Assembly (NCBI GenBank): GCA_014529385.2
Contig: CM043942.1
Location: 110,109,641-110,173,640, forward strand
Length of the DNA stretch: 64,000 nt
Reading direction: 5' to 3'
DNA from: Adiantum capillus-veneris
Taxonomy: Eukaryota > Streptophyta > Polypodiopsida > Polypodiales > Pteridaceae
Below the pieces are notes generated by a model. It was given only the letters and a program-made list of their open reading frames with translations, was not told where the DNA came from and made no database searches. A program made the translations under genes and the position numbers. Of this stretch, positions 1-11,275 are shown piece after piece; position 1 is the first letter of the stretch; each line of letters begins with the position of its first letter.

Positions 1-1
1 G

Positions 2-1736
2 TTTAGAGAGGAGGACGAGGTGGTGCAGATTATGTTCTGGGAGAACTTAGTAAGGGTCGTGATAGAGCATGGTGGTAGAAAACCGCAATTTGCAGTGTTC
101 ATGGCTGATGAACTTCAGGTGAAAATTGGCGTGCAGTGAGAGCTGTGTTCAATGATGGAAAGGAGATGGTCGGTGGAGAGAGATCTTGCCTTTTCCATTG
201 GAAGGAAAGCCTCAGAATTCATATAGATCGATATATTGCATCACCCTTTAGGGCCACCCATCTAGACATGTGTGAGAGCTGGAGAAATGCATCTACTAGG
301 TTTGATGCACTTGAGCATTTTAGGCGAATAAGGGCATGGTGGACAACAGGGAAGGCATTGGATAGCTCAATTAGGAAGCTTGAGAGTTGGCTTGGTTGGT
401 GGCATCACAGGGCTAGTCGTTGGGGCAACTTTGTGCTTGTGGACAATGGGCCATAGCCAATGCACTGGTGCCAAGGACTAATCTTTCAGAATCTAAGCAT
501 GGTTCATGGCTCGCTGGAGAGGGGTATAGACATAAAATTAGTATGTATGATGCATGCATCAACGACCTTGTCAATGCGTACTTTCAATGTGCAAGGCAGC
601 TTGCTTTCTTTGAGGGGAAACTAGTTGGAACGGGGCCCACTCTAGAGGTGTTGATCGATAGAGCAATATCACGACAGGCCAAAACACCATCACCGGTTGA
701 AACTACAAAGGTAGTGGATGATGCAATTTCTGGGACTCCAATGTTTTCGCAACGAATCAACTTTAAAGGTGAAAAGAAGACCCTTCGGGTCAAGAGGTCA
801 CTAGATAAAGAGGACAACAAAGATGACGCAAGGTGCAGCCATCGTCCGGAGTACAACTATGTCACAGTAGACAGACAAGAAGCTATCGTTCATGGAAAGG
901 GTAAAGTAGGAGACAATGCTGAAAGCCTATTGCATGATCTTGAGGCATGTGAGGTGGAAGTGCATCCCACCATGTGGGAATTGAGGAGAGTGCCGATGGC
1001 GAGTAGGATCAAGTGTAGCAACTGGGCATCTGGAAAGAAATTTGATGCACTTGTTCCCGGGGGTGAGATAGCACCATGCTTCTGGAGTGACTGCCAGATG
1101 GTCCAATGGAAGAAGGAGAAGTTTTGCTACTTTTGCAACACAGATGTCAGACATTGCTGGAACATTAGTAAGGTTGTGCTACATGCTCCTAGTAGTCTTC
1201 CCACAATTTGGCCGATTGAAAAAGGGACACACATGAAGATAGTAGAGGCAAAGAAGTTAGTGGTTGGAGGATTTGACTTTGGTTTTCCATTGACACAAAT
1301 TCAGGCAGTCATCGATTCCACAACCCCACTGACAAGTGACCCAAATGTAGAGGAGAGGCAGCGCCTTCCTTACAGACCAGGTGTGTCAAAGCTTGCATAT
1401 ACACAAGTAACTTATGCATTGACTCGAAGAATGCATGTGGAAGATAATGTGGTGAAGAAGATTGGCATTGAAGAGGTGTTCAAACTGAAGGTGTGGAACT
1501 CAGCGGATTCAGATCTAGAGCTGATTGATGTTGTGGTTTGGAAGAATCCATCGTGCTCGTGCAAGGAATTTCAAGAACGTGTTTCTTTGAAGAAAAGATA
1601 TCTTGCATGTTCACACTTATACTATGTGTTCCTGATAACTCTTGGTCAAGATGTGCACGTTAGCATGCATATTCACCAAAGCAAAATAGCTCCCAATATT
1701 GTGCATGATATGCTCACACAGGCCAAACGAACCTAA
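2..1736 (+). pseudogene. MULE-like transposase with C-terminal SWIM zinc finger, truncated and frameshifted
   Basis: The window opens inside this coding region. Three successive frames (2-124, 136-456, 420-1736) join into one protein-like reading, so there are frameshifts near nt 118-124 and nt 430-460 and the copy is dead. Visible features are a tryptophan-rich block (SWLGWWHHRAS, RAWWTTGKALD), a PRTNLSESKHGSWLAGEGY segment, and near nt 1553-1620 a C-x-C...C-x-H pattern (CSC...ACSH) typical of SWIM zinc fingers. SWIM fingers at the C-terminus are known in Mutator-like (MULE) and FAR1-related transposases, where the protein cuts and moves its own DNA element. The N-terminal half is outside the window and no terminal inverted repeat was recognised downstream. 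A domesticated SWIM protein is the alternative, but the frameshifts argue against function. Confidence 0.6.
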
Positions 1737-1766
1737 GCAGGTTGAAGGCTCAAAGGTTTTGTGACG

Positions 1767-1890
1767 ATTATTTATGTCCATCTCGCAAGGATTTAAAACT
1801 AAGAATATCTTAGTTCTTCGATGTGTCTATTATTTATGTCCATCTTGCAAGGGTTTAAAATTAAGAATATCTTTGTTCTTCAATGTGTTG
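1767..1890 (+). repeat. 62-bp direct tandem duplication
   Basis: Two adjacent 62-bp copies (1767-1828 and 1829-1890) begin with ATTATTTATGTCCATC and end with CTTCRATGTGT. They differ at a handful of positions. They lie just past the transposase stop codon, perhaps in its former 3' region. Confidence 0.75.
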
Positions 1891-1900
1891 ACCCAAAGCA

Positions 1901-2205
1901 ATATTTTTATGAAAAAAATATAATTTCATATAATTTTAATTCATTTTGACATCTACATAGCAACATTTTTGTGAAAAGGTATAATTTCATCTAGTTTTAT
2001 TTCATTTCAACTCTCTCTCTCTCTCTGTGTTTGACTCTCTCTCTGTGAAAGAACCTTAAGAGCCTTGCTCACTGGCTTTGTTGCAAACTTGCAAAATTGA
2101 TCATTTGCTCATTTTTATGAAAAAATATAATTTCATCTCATTTTGACATCTACATAGCAAAATTTTTGTGAAAATGTATAATTTCATCTAGTTTTATTTC
2201 ATTTC

Positions 2206-2261
<56 letters not shown>

Positions 2262-2436
2262 CTCTCTCTCTCTCTGTGAAAGAACCTTAAGAGCCTTGCT
2301 CACTGGCTTTGTTGCAAACTTGCAAAATTGATCATTTGCTCATTTTTATGAAAAAATATAATTTCATCTCATTTTGACATCTACAGAGCAACATTTTTGT
2401 GAAAAGGTATAATTTCATCTAGTTTTATTTCATTTC

Positions 2437-2491
<55 letters not shown>

Positions 2492-2678
2492 ACTCTCTCT
2501 CTCTCTGAAAAATAACCTTAAGAGCCTTGCTCACCGGCTTTGTTGCAAACTTGCAAAATTGATCATTTGCTCATTTTTATGCAAAAATATAATTTCATCT
2601 CATTTTGACATCTACAAAGCAACATTTTTGTGAAAAGGTATGATTTTATCTAGTTTTATTTCATTTCAACTTTAAAGT

Positions 2679-2750
<72 letters not shown>

Positions 2751-2800
2751 CTTAAGGGCTTTGCTCACTGGCTTTGTTGCAAACTTGCAAAATTGATCAT
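1901..2800 (+). repeat. Four tandem ~230-bp units each carrying a microsatellite
   Basis: Units start at about 1901, 2110, 2341 and 2572. Each reads: CATTTTTATGAAAAAATATA, a TTTCATCTCATTTTGACATC segment, TTTTATTTCATTTCAAC, a microsatellite, then CTTAAGAGCCTTGCTCACYG and GCAAACTTGCAAAATTGATC. In units 1-3 the microsatellite is CT-rich (2208-2258 and 2439-2488 are the long tracts). In unit 4 it is a pure TG tract (2681-2747). No gene is seen here. Confidence 0.85.
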
Positions 2801-2989
2801 TTGCTCGCCTAGTTGTGCTTGCTTCAAGGCCATCCCCGCATTCTTGCAAGGAAGGTCCCTAATATTTGGTTGTGAGAGCTTGTGAGGAGGTAGCAAAGGA
2901 TTCACTCTATGAAGTGTGGTGTCTTGTGGTGGTGAATACTTAAAATGCAGCCATAGAAGACTCTCTGTCACCCTCTTGTGTGCACATAG

Positions 2990-4704
2990 AACTCTCAAAA
3001 TAAGAAAAAGATGAAAACATCCAAGCTTTAATCATATCTAATAAAGGGTAGGATGAAAGGATTTATTGATGCTTTTATAGATCATAATCTTTATCTTTCA
3101 AACAAATCCCAAATTGTTCTTTGAAAGATGTAATTCTGTACTCACAAAGATGTATATATTTTGCCTAGCGAGTGGAATGAGTTGTATTTATAAGTCTTCA
3201 TGGTTCATAATCAATCAAGACTCACCCTCTAGAGCAAAATAAATATGTGCACATCGAATGAGTTAGAATAATCTAGGAGGGGTAGAATAATATGGAGTGG
3301 AGAGAAAAGAATTTCTTTGTAGTCTTTCAGGTCCAAAAAGAAATACAATTCTTTGTTGGAAATGAAGTTTTTTACTTAAACACACATTAATCCTAACAGA
3401 TTTTACATTATGGAAAGGGTGAAAGTTGGCATCGTGTGGGCTATTCATTTAAGATAATGTAAGCATATAGAAAAAGATATTGTTATGGTTGGTAGCTAGA
3501 GATAGAGGTAGAGGCTTATGTAGAGATAAATAGGTGATTATGGAGCAAAATAATTGGAGAAATAGATTAGTAAAGAATGTAAGGAAGAGAGATATATATT
3601 TGGTTAGAGAAGGAGATAAAGTTAGATATAAGGTTGGATTAGAGATGGAAAAGAAAACAACGAGAAACCAACAAACCTCAAGTAAAACACATCTTACTTG
3701 ACAAACCCTTCGGGAGTTATCCCCGCATTTTGATGGAGAGAGAAGAAGAGGGAAGACTTAAAAGCCTTGATTGATGCACAAAGTTCAAGTCCTTCTTTGA
3801 TTAGAGTTGATCTTCCAAAGATTTCTTTCAAGATTGGCTTGGATTCCTCAAGAGCAAGTGTAGACTTAGGCTTATGTTTATGGCTAAGTACAATTAAGCA
3901 TTAATCCTCTCACTCACTAATGAATGATTTTCAAGGAAGATAGGTCCTCTTCTATAGGTTAAGGGAACTTCCAAGGGTTACACAAGAAAGAGAGGAGCCA
4001 GTGTGAACAAGAACTGACAAAGTTTGAAATGAGATGGCCGTGCATGATGTGGGTAGATTGGGGCCCACCATTTTGAGCGTATCTCCTCAACCGTGGTCCA
4101 AAAAAAAAAAGGGATAGAAAATACAACTCATAAGTTACGACCTCTATTTTTTATACTTTCTCCAATTTGGACTGGAACCTTTTGTAAAAAATCATCAAAA
4201 TAGGGTACCTTTCTGGCAACAAAAGTCTTCTTGTGGTCCCCTTAGCTTAGACTTTTATTTGATTCTAATGGACACCTCATGCTATATGAAAGCATGACAT
4301 TGCTCATTGACAAAGTTTTGTAAGCATCCTTGCAATAATTCATTAAAATAGGTGTATCTTTGAAAATCATGCAAGGTAGCGTCCCACTAGGATTTGATAC
4401 TTTCCTAGTAGTTATAAGAAAGGAATATGAGAAAAATATATAGAAACATAGAAATATATATCCTAGAAATTATCTTGTATATAAGATTTAGCTAGAGTGT
4501 GAGATGATAATGAGAGTAGAAAGAAACAATCAATTCTTTTTGTCCCCAAGTTAAAGAGGCGGGGCTATTGACACTTTTTTCCATAGTACTTTCTAACGGT
4601 TAAGTAAGAATACATTAGCCTTGAGATAAATAATAGAATGGGATAGAAAGCTTATCTTTATACTTAATTATGCATATGTCCATTATGGAAAATATACTTA
4701 TGTA
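2990..4704 (-). mobile_element. Gypsy LTR plus leader, left arm of a large inverted repeat
   Basis: Read on the minus strand this segment matches 6058-7780 read on the plus strand. Shared blocks include the CTCTTTAACTTGGGG end, a CTAGTGGGACRCTA stretch, a block around ATTTTCAAAGATRCAC, and a GGTTACACAAG/ CTTGTGTAACCC block. The 3263-3448 minus-strand ORF (FQQRIVFLFGPERL) matches the 7360-7578 plus-strand ORF. The outer ~1 kb behaves as an LTR; the inner part is the transcribed leader. The exact LTR ends were not resolved. Confidence 0.65.
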
Positions 4705-4713
4705 TCTAAAAAA

Positions 4714-5685
4714 TCACAAAATAAATCTCTTGGCATTTGTTTCCCTTGCCACTTTGGGCATCCGTTTGTGGGTGATAGACCTTGTGCCTAGGTTCTCAAA
4801 GAGACCCTTCCAAAAATTAGTGGTCATTCTAGGATCTCTGTCCAAAACTATAGATGTTGGAAAGACATAGTATTTTAAAATCTGGGATATGAAGAGGGTT
4901 GCCATTTGGTGTGCCTTAATAGTCTTTTTGATATGTATAAAATGTGTTTGTTTGCTAAACCTGTCGACTATTGTCCATATTTTTGTATTGCCATGGAGAG
5001 ACTTGGGCAATCTAAACATAAAATTCATGGATATGCTTTCCCATGGAAAATTAGGAATTGGCAATGGCTAGACTAATCGAGGCTGCTTTCCTCTGTCATA
5101 CTTTGTCTTTTGGCATACCAAGCATTTTGAAACATACTATTGCATGTTTAATTTCATAGTGGGCCAATAGAAGTAGGTTGCTACTTCTCAAAGAGTAGGT
5201 TGAATCCCTCTATGCCCTACATAAGAAGGAGCATGGGATTCATACATTACTTTCTCACAAATAGAGTTACTAACACATAGCCTATTGTCATACAGGAGAT
5301 AACCATCCTGCAAGGTGAATGGTTCCTCTTTCTTCCCTCAGGTAAGGGCTGAAATGACATCCTTGAAATTGGGGTCAGTAGCATACTCATCTATCTTTAA
5401 AGATAGACCATTGTGATTTTCTATAAGTACGGCATTTTTTCTTGGCCATCATGATAGTGCATTGGCCACTTGATTGTGCTTGCCAGCAATGTGAGCAATA
5501 TGAAAATTAAATTGTGAAAGAAAATTTGCCCACCTCATTTGTTTGTTGGAGATCTGGGTTTGCGTCATAAAATACTTGAGGCATTGGTGATTCGTGCGTA
5601 GGATGAATGGAGTCCCCAAAAGATAGTGCTTCCATGAGTCTAGGGCATGTAGAACAACTAGTAGCTCCTTTTTATATATGCCCAA
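4714..5685 (-). pseudogene. Gypsy RNase H-integrase fragment (antisense)
   Basis: On the minus strand 5685-5449 encodes a Ty3/gypsy RNase H tail (YKKELLVVLHALDSWKHYLL, then HQCLKYF and AGKHNQVANALS). It is followed by 5064-4714, an integrase core (WESISMNF, TIVDRFSKQTHF, VLDRDPRMTTNFWKGLFENLGT). The space between is non-coding and frames change, so this is a dead fragment. Its order, RNase H then integrase then the LTR at 4.6-3.5 kb, is the normal 3' order of a gypsy element. RT and gag are missing. These enzymes would copy and insert the element's cDNA. Confidence 0.75.
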
Positions 5686-6057
5686 TACCGCTCATCATAG
5701 TTGATTCTTCAACTCTCATATACCATGCCCTTCTTGAAGCAAAACTGCTCCAAGTCTGTAATGAAATTGATATTTTATTATCTATTGCAGGTGACAGACG
5801 GAAAAGGCTAAGGGTTATGCAAAAGGATATCATCTTTATGGACATTTTATTATTTAAATGCTCTTTATGAGCTAAGTCCATTTAAGTCCGGTCAGCCACT
5901 GTGTATTCAATTTTGAGCATTGAAGAATCTATAAATAAATACGTGCAAGAGGGAATTGCTCACTCTTGCACGGGGGGAGATTACACCCAATCCACGTTGT
6001 CGTGTTGTGACACGTACATAGTGGAAAGAAATACTACAAGATCTATCTTACAACTTT

Positions 6058-7780
6058 TTAAATACATAAGTATATTTCTTATAATGTACATATAAATATC
6101 TAAATATAATAATAAGTTTTCTAACTCATCCTATTAATACTTATCTCAAGGGTAACATATTCTTAATTTACCATCAGAAAGTACTATGGGAAAATCCTCA
6201 ACAACTCCACCTCTTTAACTTGGGGCAAAAAGCATTGGTTCTTTCTTTCTACTATCTCATTATGATCTCACACGCTAGCTAGATTCTATATGCAGGGTAG
6301 CTTACAATATATATATATTCTATGTATTTTTCGTATATTTCTTATAGTTCTTTTTAATAGCTACTAGCAAGGAATCAGATCTTAGTGGGACACTAGCTTG
6401 CATGATTTTCAAAGATGCACTTATTTTAATGCATTATTGCAAGGATGCTTACAGAAATTTTTCAAGAGGAAATGTCATACTTTCATATTGCATGAGGTGT
6501 CCATTGGAATCAACTAAAAGGCTAGGCTAAGGTAACTACAAGAAGACTTTTGCTGCCAAATATGTACCCTATTTTGATGATTTTTTTGCATAAAGTTCCA
6601 ATCCAAATTGGAAAAGCTACATAAAATGGAGGTCGTATCTCATGAACTGAATTTGTTTTCCCTATTTTTACTTTTTTATTTGGAGCCACGGTTGAGGAGA
6701 TATGATCAAAATGGTTGATCCCAGTCTGCCCACATCACGCAGGGACAACCCATTCCAAACTTTGCCATCTCATGTTCACACTGGCTCTTCTCTTTCTTGT
6801 GTAACCCTTGGGGGTTCCCTTCACCTATAAAAGGGGACCTCTTCTTCCTTGAAAACCATTTGAGATGGAGTGAGAGGATTCATAATAAATTAGCCTTTAG
6901 TCCTACACTTGCCTTTGAGGAAGGCTAGCTAAACTTGAAAGCATCCTTGTAAACATCAACTCTAGTCAATCAAGGCCGAAGTCTTGTATCTCTTTCCATC
7001 TTCATCAGATTCGAAAATAATCTTGAAGGGGTTGATAAGTAACTTGTTCTTTTTGCTTTGGTATTTTGTTGATGTTTTTTGTTTTTCATCTCTAGGCCCA
7101 ATCTATACCTCCATGTCTTCTACTACTTCTACCTCTACTCCTATCTCCATCTCTTTTGTGTCCTAATTATTTCTCTTGAAGACATTCAAGAAAAAAATCT
7201 CTATCAACAACCTTCTTGTGAATAAATACTAGTGCACAAGGTACATCTCTCCCCGAAGTATCCTTATTGCCTACGGGCAAGAATAGAGATTGGGAGGGAA
7301 ACTTCTCTTCTCTTCACTTCTCTCATATCTACATTCTGCACATACTAGAGTTATCCTAGATGAATAATCCACATGATGTGAATTTCTATCACTTCTACTC
7401 TATGCAATCTATTGCAATTAACGTATGGATTAGCCGTAAAATACACTTTCAACAACGTGTAGTGTTTCTCTTTGGCCCAGAAAGGCTCAATGAAATACTT
7501 CTTTCACCGGATCCCATCATACTACACCTTACAGACTATAACTTTTCTTTTGACTTAAGTGTATTTATCTTGCTATGAGCCAAGAGGATTTGTACACACA
7601 ATTATTCCCAATCACTAGACAAACCATATGTATTATGGTAAGCAAAAAATTATAATTCCAAAGAACAATCATAGCCTGTTTGGTCAGCAAAGATTTATCG
7701 CCATTAAGTCATCTATTAACCCTTTCATATTGCCCATGATACGATACAACCATAGCCTTGATGTTTTCATCTTTTTGTTG
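6058..7780 (+). mobile_element. Gypsy LTR plus leader ORFs, right arm of the inverted repeat
   Basis: Plus-strand counterpart of 2990-4704. It carries a TATA box at 6826-6833 and then two short leader ORFs: 7360-7578 (INVWISRKIHFQQRVVFLFGPE) and a decayed one after 7577 beginning MSQEDLYTQLFP. Both are homologous to the leader ORFs of the Tat element near 51.4-51.9 kb. It leads directly into the PR-RT region at 7.9 kb, so it is probably that element's 5' LTR and leader. Confidence 0.65.
6826..6833 (+). promoter_or_regulatory. LTR TATA box
   Basis: TATAAAAG sits in CACCTATAAAAGGGGACC in the middle of the LTR, as expected for the U3/R promoter of an LTR retrotransposon. The inverted arm has the decayed form CCTATAGAAGAGGACC on the minus strand near 3940. 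Confidence 0.6.
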
Positions 7781-7959
7781 TTTAGATATGCTCTTTTTTT
7801 ATTCTTTGTTTGTATGTGTGAGTGCAAGAGAGAAAGAGTGGGGATTCTTTCATTGCACTTTTTTCCAAACCCTAGACTTCATAGCATCTATGGTATAACT
7901 CCTTCATATAGTTTTTGGAGTTCTCTCACAAACTCTCACAGCCAAAATCTAAGTACTTT

Positions 7960-8440
7960 CCTAGCAAGACTGCAAACTCTTCGTGAGGTTGCCTTGATTG
8001 ACCATGGTTCAGAAATAAATATAATGTCAAAGAGTCTCTACAACAAGCGCAAATGGTCGATGGACACAATCATGTTTTGATGGTGAAAGTGGAAAACATT
8101 TCATCTGGTGAATTGTATGCAGCATGTCCAAGTGTGAAGGTGACAATAAATGATGTAAAAATTGACCAAAACATCTTTGTACAAGATACATCTTTATATC
8201 ATCTCATCCTTGTTCAGCCCTACATTGTGGGAGTTTGAATGGAAACAACGATAATGGACGATGGTTCAACATATGCCAGGATACAAAGCAAAGATGGTAA
8301 ACGTGTTGTTCAATTTCTCACAGTTTGTGTAAACCATGAAAGAAATTGTGACAACCTCAGAGATCATGCTCTACCAAAGGTGAGCAAAGAGTTTCATGAC
8401 CATAGGGAAATGATGGGTTTTGGCCAAGTACCATTGTAAA
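7960..8440 (+). pseudogene. Gypsy aspartic protease, frameshifted
   Basis: The stretch around nt 7990-8030 gives VALIDHGSEINIMSKSLY, matching the retropepsin active site with the D-x-G-S form. The reading continues in another frame from 8053 (SVKVTINDVKIDQNIFVQD, then DTSLYHLILVQPYIVGV) and then 8239-8439 (RIQSKDGKRVVQFLTV). Retropepsin cleaves the Gag-Pol polyprotein. Frame changes near 8070 and a stop at 8236-8238 break it. Most of gag, expected between 7.8 and 7.95 kb, is absent. Confidence 0.6.
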
Positions 8441-9189
8441 TCCGGATTGCAGTGGTACAGACAGAAAAAGAGTCTCGCTTGATCCAAAAATAGGTGAAAC
8501 TTTCTCAACAGGCTCCTTGGTAACAAGGAATGGATCAGTATGTTTTACAAAACTTGAAGATTTGAAGAGATGTGAGAGGCAATATGTACAAAATATACAA
8601 ATAGGCATGAAAGAGAGTGGTTTGCTACATCCTACTAAAAATGTTTTGGGTTTGTGTGAACAAGCTTCTTTTGTAGATACTATGGGTGAGCTTGATGCTA
8701 TAATGGAGCCTATTTTGCATCTTGAAAATGAAGTTGTGAAAGTATGCTCTATGAAAATGTGTCAAGTAATAGAAGCCTTTCAAGAAAACCAATGTTTCAA
8801 GCAAATAGTTGGCCTAGAAGTCCATGTTGAAACTAAATACAAGAGTGTAGCAAAGAAGGTGAAACCAATAGTTTCACCCTTACCACCCAACAACAGGGAA
8901 AATATTGAGCAATATTCTTTGCAACCAAGTTTGCGGAATCCAAAAAAGATTGGGCACACCTTCACAAAGAAGTCTTTTCAAGAGTTGCAGATCGGTTGTG
9001 AGGAGTTTCTAACATAGGAGGAGACAAAGTGCTTTAAAGGAATGCTTTCAATGCGTGGTAAGGCTTTTGCATTTGATCCACATGAGATAGGATGTGTTGA
9101 TCCTTCTATTATAGTAGATCCTATGGTAATTTTTACAATACCTCATGTGCCTTGGAATCTGCAGCCTATTCGGTTCCAAAGGCTCATTT

Positions 9190-10322
9190 TTCCAAGTTAG
9201 TAGAGCTATTGAATGAAAAGATCAAAATGAAATTTTGGAGCCTTCTCATGCTCCATACTCAAATAGGTGGTTCACAATTCCAAAGAAGAATGGTGCTCTA
9301 TGCTTCATCCGAGATATGCAACCAGTGAACAAGGTGACAATTAGAAATGTAGGTACATGACCGATTGTGGATGAGTTTGTAGAGGTGTTTGCAAGGAGGG
9401 AAATCTACTCAATGGGGGACTTCTACTCAACATATGATCAATTTCAACTTGCAATAGAAAGCAGAGACTTGACAACCATGAGGACACATTTAGGTTTAGT
9501 AAGAATGTGTACCTTGCCACGGGGAGCAACCAACTCGGTTGCACATACGATGAATGGGATGAATAAGGTCTTACATGACTTTATTCCTCAAATCACAATG
9601 ATGATTTTCCTATCAAAGGATGTGAAGAAGGTGAGAAAGATGAAGCTTTGGATCTCAGGGGATGTTGTAGGTTTGTGGAAAATCACATAAATGACTATGA
9701 TAAAATTTTATCTAAGTTGGAAGAAGTGAATCTTACTTTATTAGGGAAAAAATCTACCTTTGGTGTCAATGAAGTGCTCATTGTGGGGCTCATGTGCATG
9801 GCATATGGTAGGAAACCTTGTCCAACAAAGGTAGATGCCATCCAAAGAATGAAAGAAACATGCAGTAGCATCACTAAGGTTAGAAGGTTTTTGGGAGCAT
9901 GTGTCTTTTATGGTATTTGGATTCCACATTATGCACATGTAGCTGATCCTCTTTATCAATTGCTTAGAAAGAATCAAAAGTTTAAATGGATAGAAGCACA
10001 TGTAAAATCCATGAAAAAGCTAAAGCAGTTGCTCCAATCAACACCAACTTTGAGAAAAGTAGACTATGAATGTAAAAGGCTAGTAATTGTGATAGTAGAC
10101 ACGAGTCCTACAGGATTGGATGGGCAATATGGTGATGAAGGACACATGTATGTGGTGAGATTTGGAGCAAAGGTACTGAATGCTCACCAAAGAAACTATC
10201 CACAGATAAAGAGAGAGTTATGGGGTATGGTTACAACCTTGAAAAATGGGAAAGAGTACCTAAGAGTCCTACCATATGGCGAGCAAATATTTTTGAGCAA
10301 GGAAATAACCGAGCAAGAATGA
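9190..10322 (+). pseudogene. Gypsy reverse transcriptase and RNase H, degraded
   Basis: From about 9195 the frames give WFTIPKKNGALCFI, MQPVNKVTIRNVG, then 9367-9690 (YDQFQLAIESRDLTTMRTH, LGLVRMCTLPRGATNSVAH) and 9648-10322 (VRRFLGACVFYGIWIPHYAH, LYQLLRKNQKFKW, VVRFGAKVLNAHQRNYPQIK, RELWGM). These are RT blocks 3-7 and the RNase H of Ty3/gypsy. The style of the GLVRMCTLPQGATNSVA block recalls Tcn1-like chromoviruses reported from mosses and lycophytes (from memory, not checked). The F/Y-x-DD motif is damaged (MMIFLSKDV), so it is inactive. Integrase is missing: the reading ends at a GA tract. Confidence 0.7.
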
Positions 10323-10339
10323 GAGAGAGACCGAGCAAG

Positions 10340-10343
<4 letters not shown>

Positions 10344-10406
<63 letters not shown>
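10344..10406 (+). repeat. (GA)n microsatellite
   Basis: About 31 GA units. It marks the junction between the degraded gypsy RNase H and the PPR pseudogene. Confidence 0.95.
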
Positions 10407-10408
<2 letters not shown>

Positions 10409-10489
10409 GGGCTTCTCCCTAACTCCCTAAAATGAAAGATGCCTAGTCAGAGCTAAACTAAGTATTTGGTGTCACATAAATGAATCAAT

Positions 10490-11275
10490 TGGTCATACTT
10501 TCAAGATCTTGAAAAGCTGCTTCCTCTGCTGAGTGAAATCAAGTGGACTCGCAATATCTCTCCTATGGGTTTGACAATTTATGATGATGAAATTGCTAGA
10601 TGCGGGTTGTTGGAGAAGATTGTCATGCCCAACGATGTTTTGCCTAATATGCATGCCCAATGTGGTGCCCTCACGGAACTTCAAAAGTCTTGGATGTTCC
10701 TTATCTATTGATTCTGTTTTTCTCAAACACATTGATTGCTAGGTGCGAGCGACATGGTTGTGGAAAGCCATCTTCACAAAGCACAGTGAGTTATGAGGGA
10801 CTAAATAGAGCGCATCTGTTTAGATGCAATCACCTATGCTTGCTTCTTGAAGGCATCTCGCAATTTGGAAGATGCTAGGATGGGCAAAAGCCCCGGGCTG
10901 TTTTTAACAGATGCAAAGCTAGGGCATCTCTTGAGATGCAATCACCTATGCTTTCGTTTTGAAGACATGTGGCACTGCATTGATGTCCGGAATGTCGTCT
11001 CTTCAAGTGAATTGATATCAGGGACAAGGCCAAGAAGCTCTGCTGGCTGTCAAAATGTCGTCTCTTCAAGTGCATTGATTGCAGGATATGCCCCACAACG
11101 ACGAGGCCAAGAAGCTCTTGCTGGCTGCTTCCAACACATGCGAAGCGAGGAAATTTCTCCTAATGTAATCACCTATGCTTGCATCTTGAAGGCGTGTGGC
11201 AATTCAGATGACGCTAACACTCATGGGCAACAAAATGCACGATGACATTGTTACTCAAGGGCTGCTAAAAAGTTG
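10490..11275 (+). pseudogene. PPR protein pseudogene, 5' part
   Basis: Across several frames this encodes pentatricopeptide (PPR) units: IARCGLLEKIVMPNDVL, then MHAQCGALTELQKS, then ITYACFLKASRNLEDARMGK, then SALIAGYAPQRRGQEAL and SPNVITYACILKACGN followed by GNKMHDDIVTQGLLKS. This is the PLS-type arrangement in which DMYAKCG, NVVSWNALIAGY and PNVITY-LKACG units alternate. PPR proteins normally bind organellar RNA for editing, splicing or stabilisation. Stops and frameshifts are frequent, so it is not functional. The coding sense stops at 11275, where an LTR is inserted, and resumes at 13129. Confidence 0.75.

Noticed and set aside
1901-2800. Possible CRISPR-like array
   Set aside because: Units are ~230 bp with microsatellites and no short repeat-spacer pattern; the window is plant nuclear DNA.
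2661-2885. ORFs of Cys-Val or Thr-His repeats
   Set aside because: Pure translation of a (TG)n tract. The same applies at 13604-14064, 38784-39288, 39443-39646 and 43641-43832.
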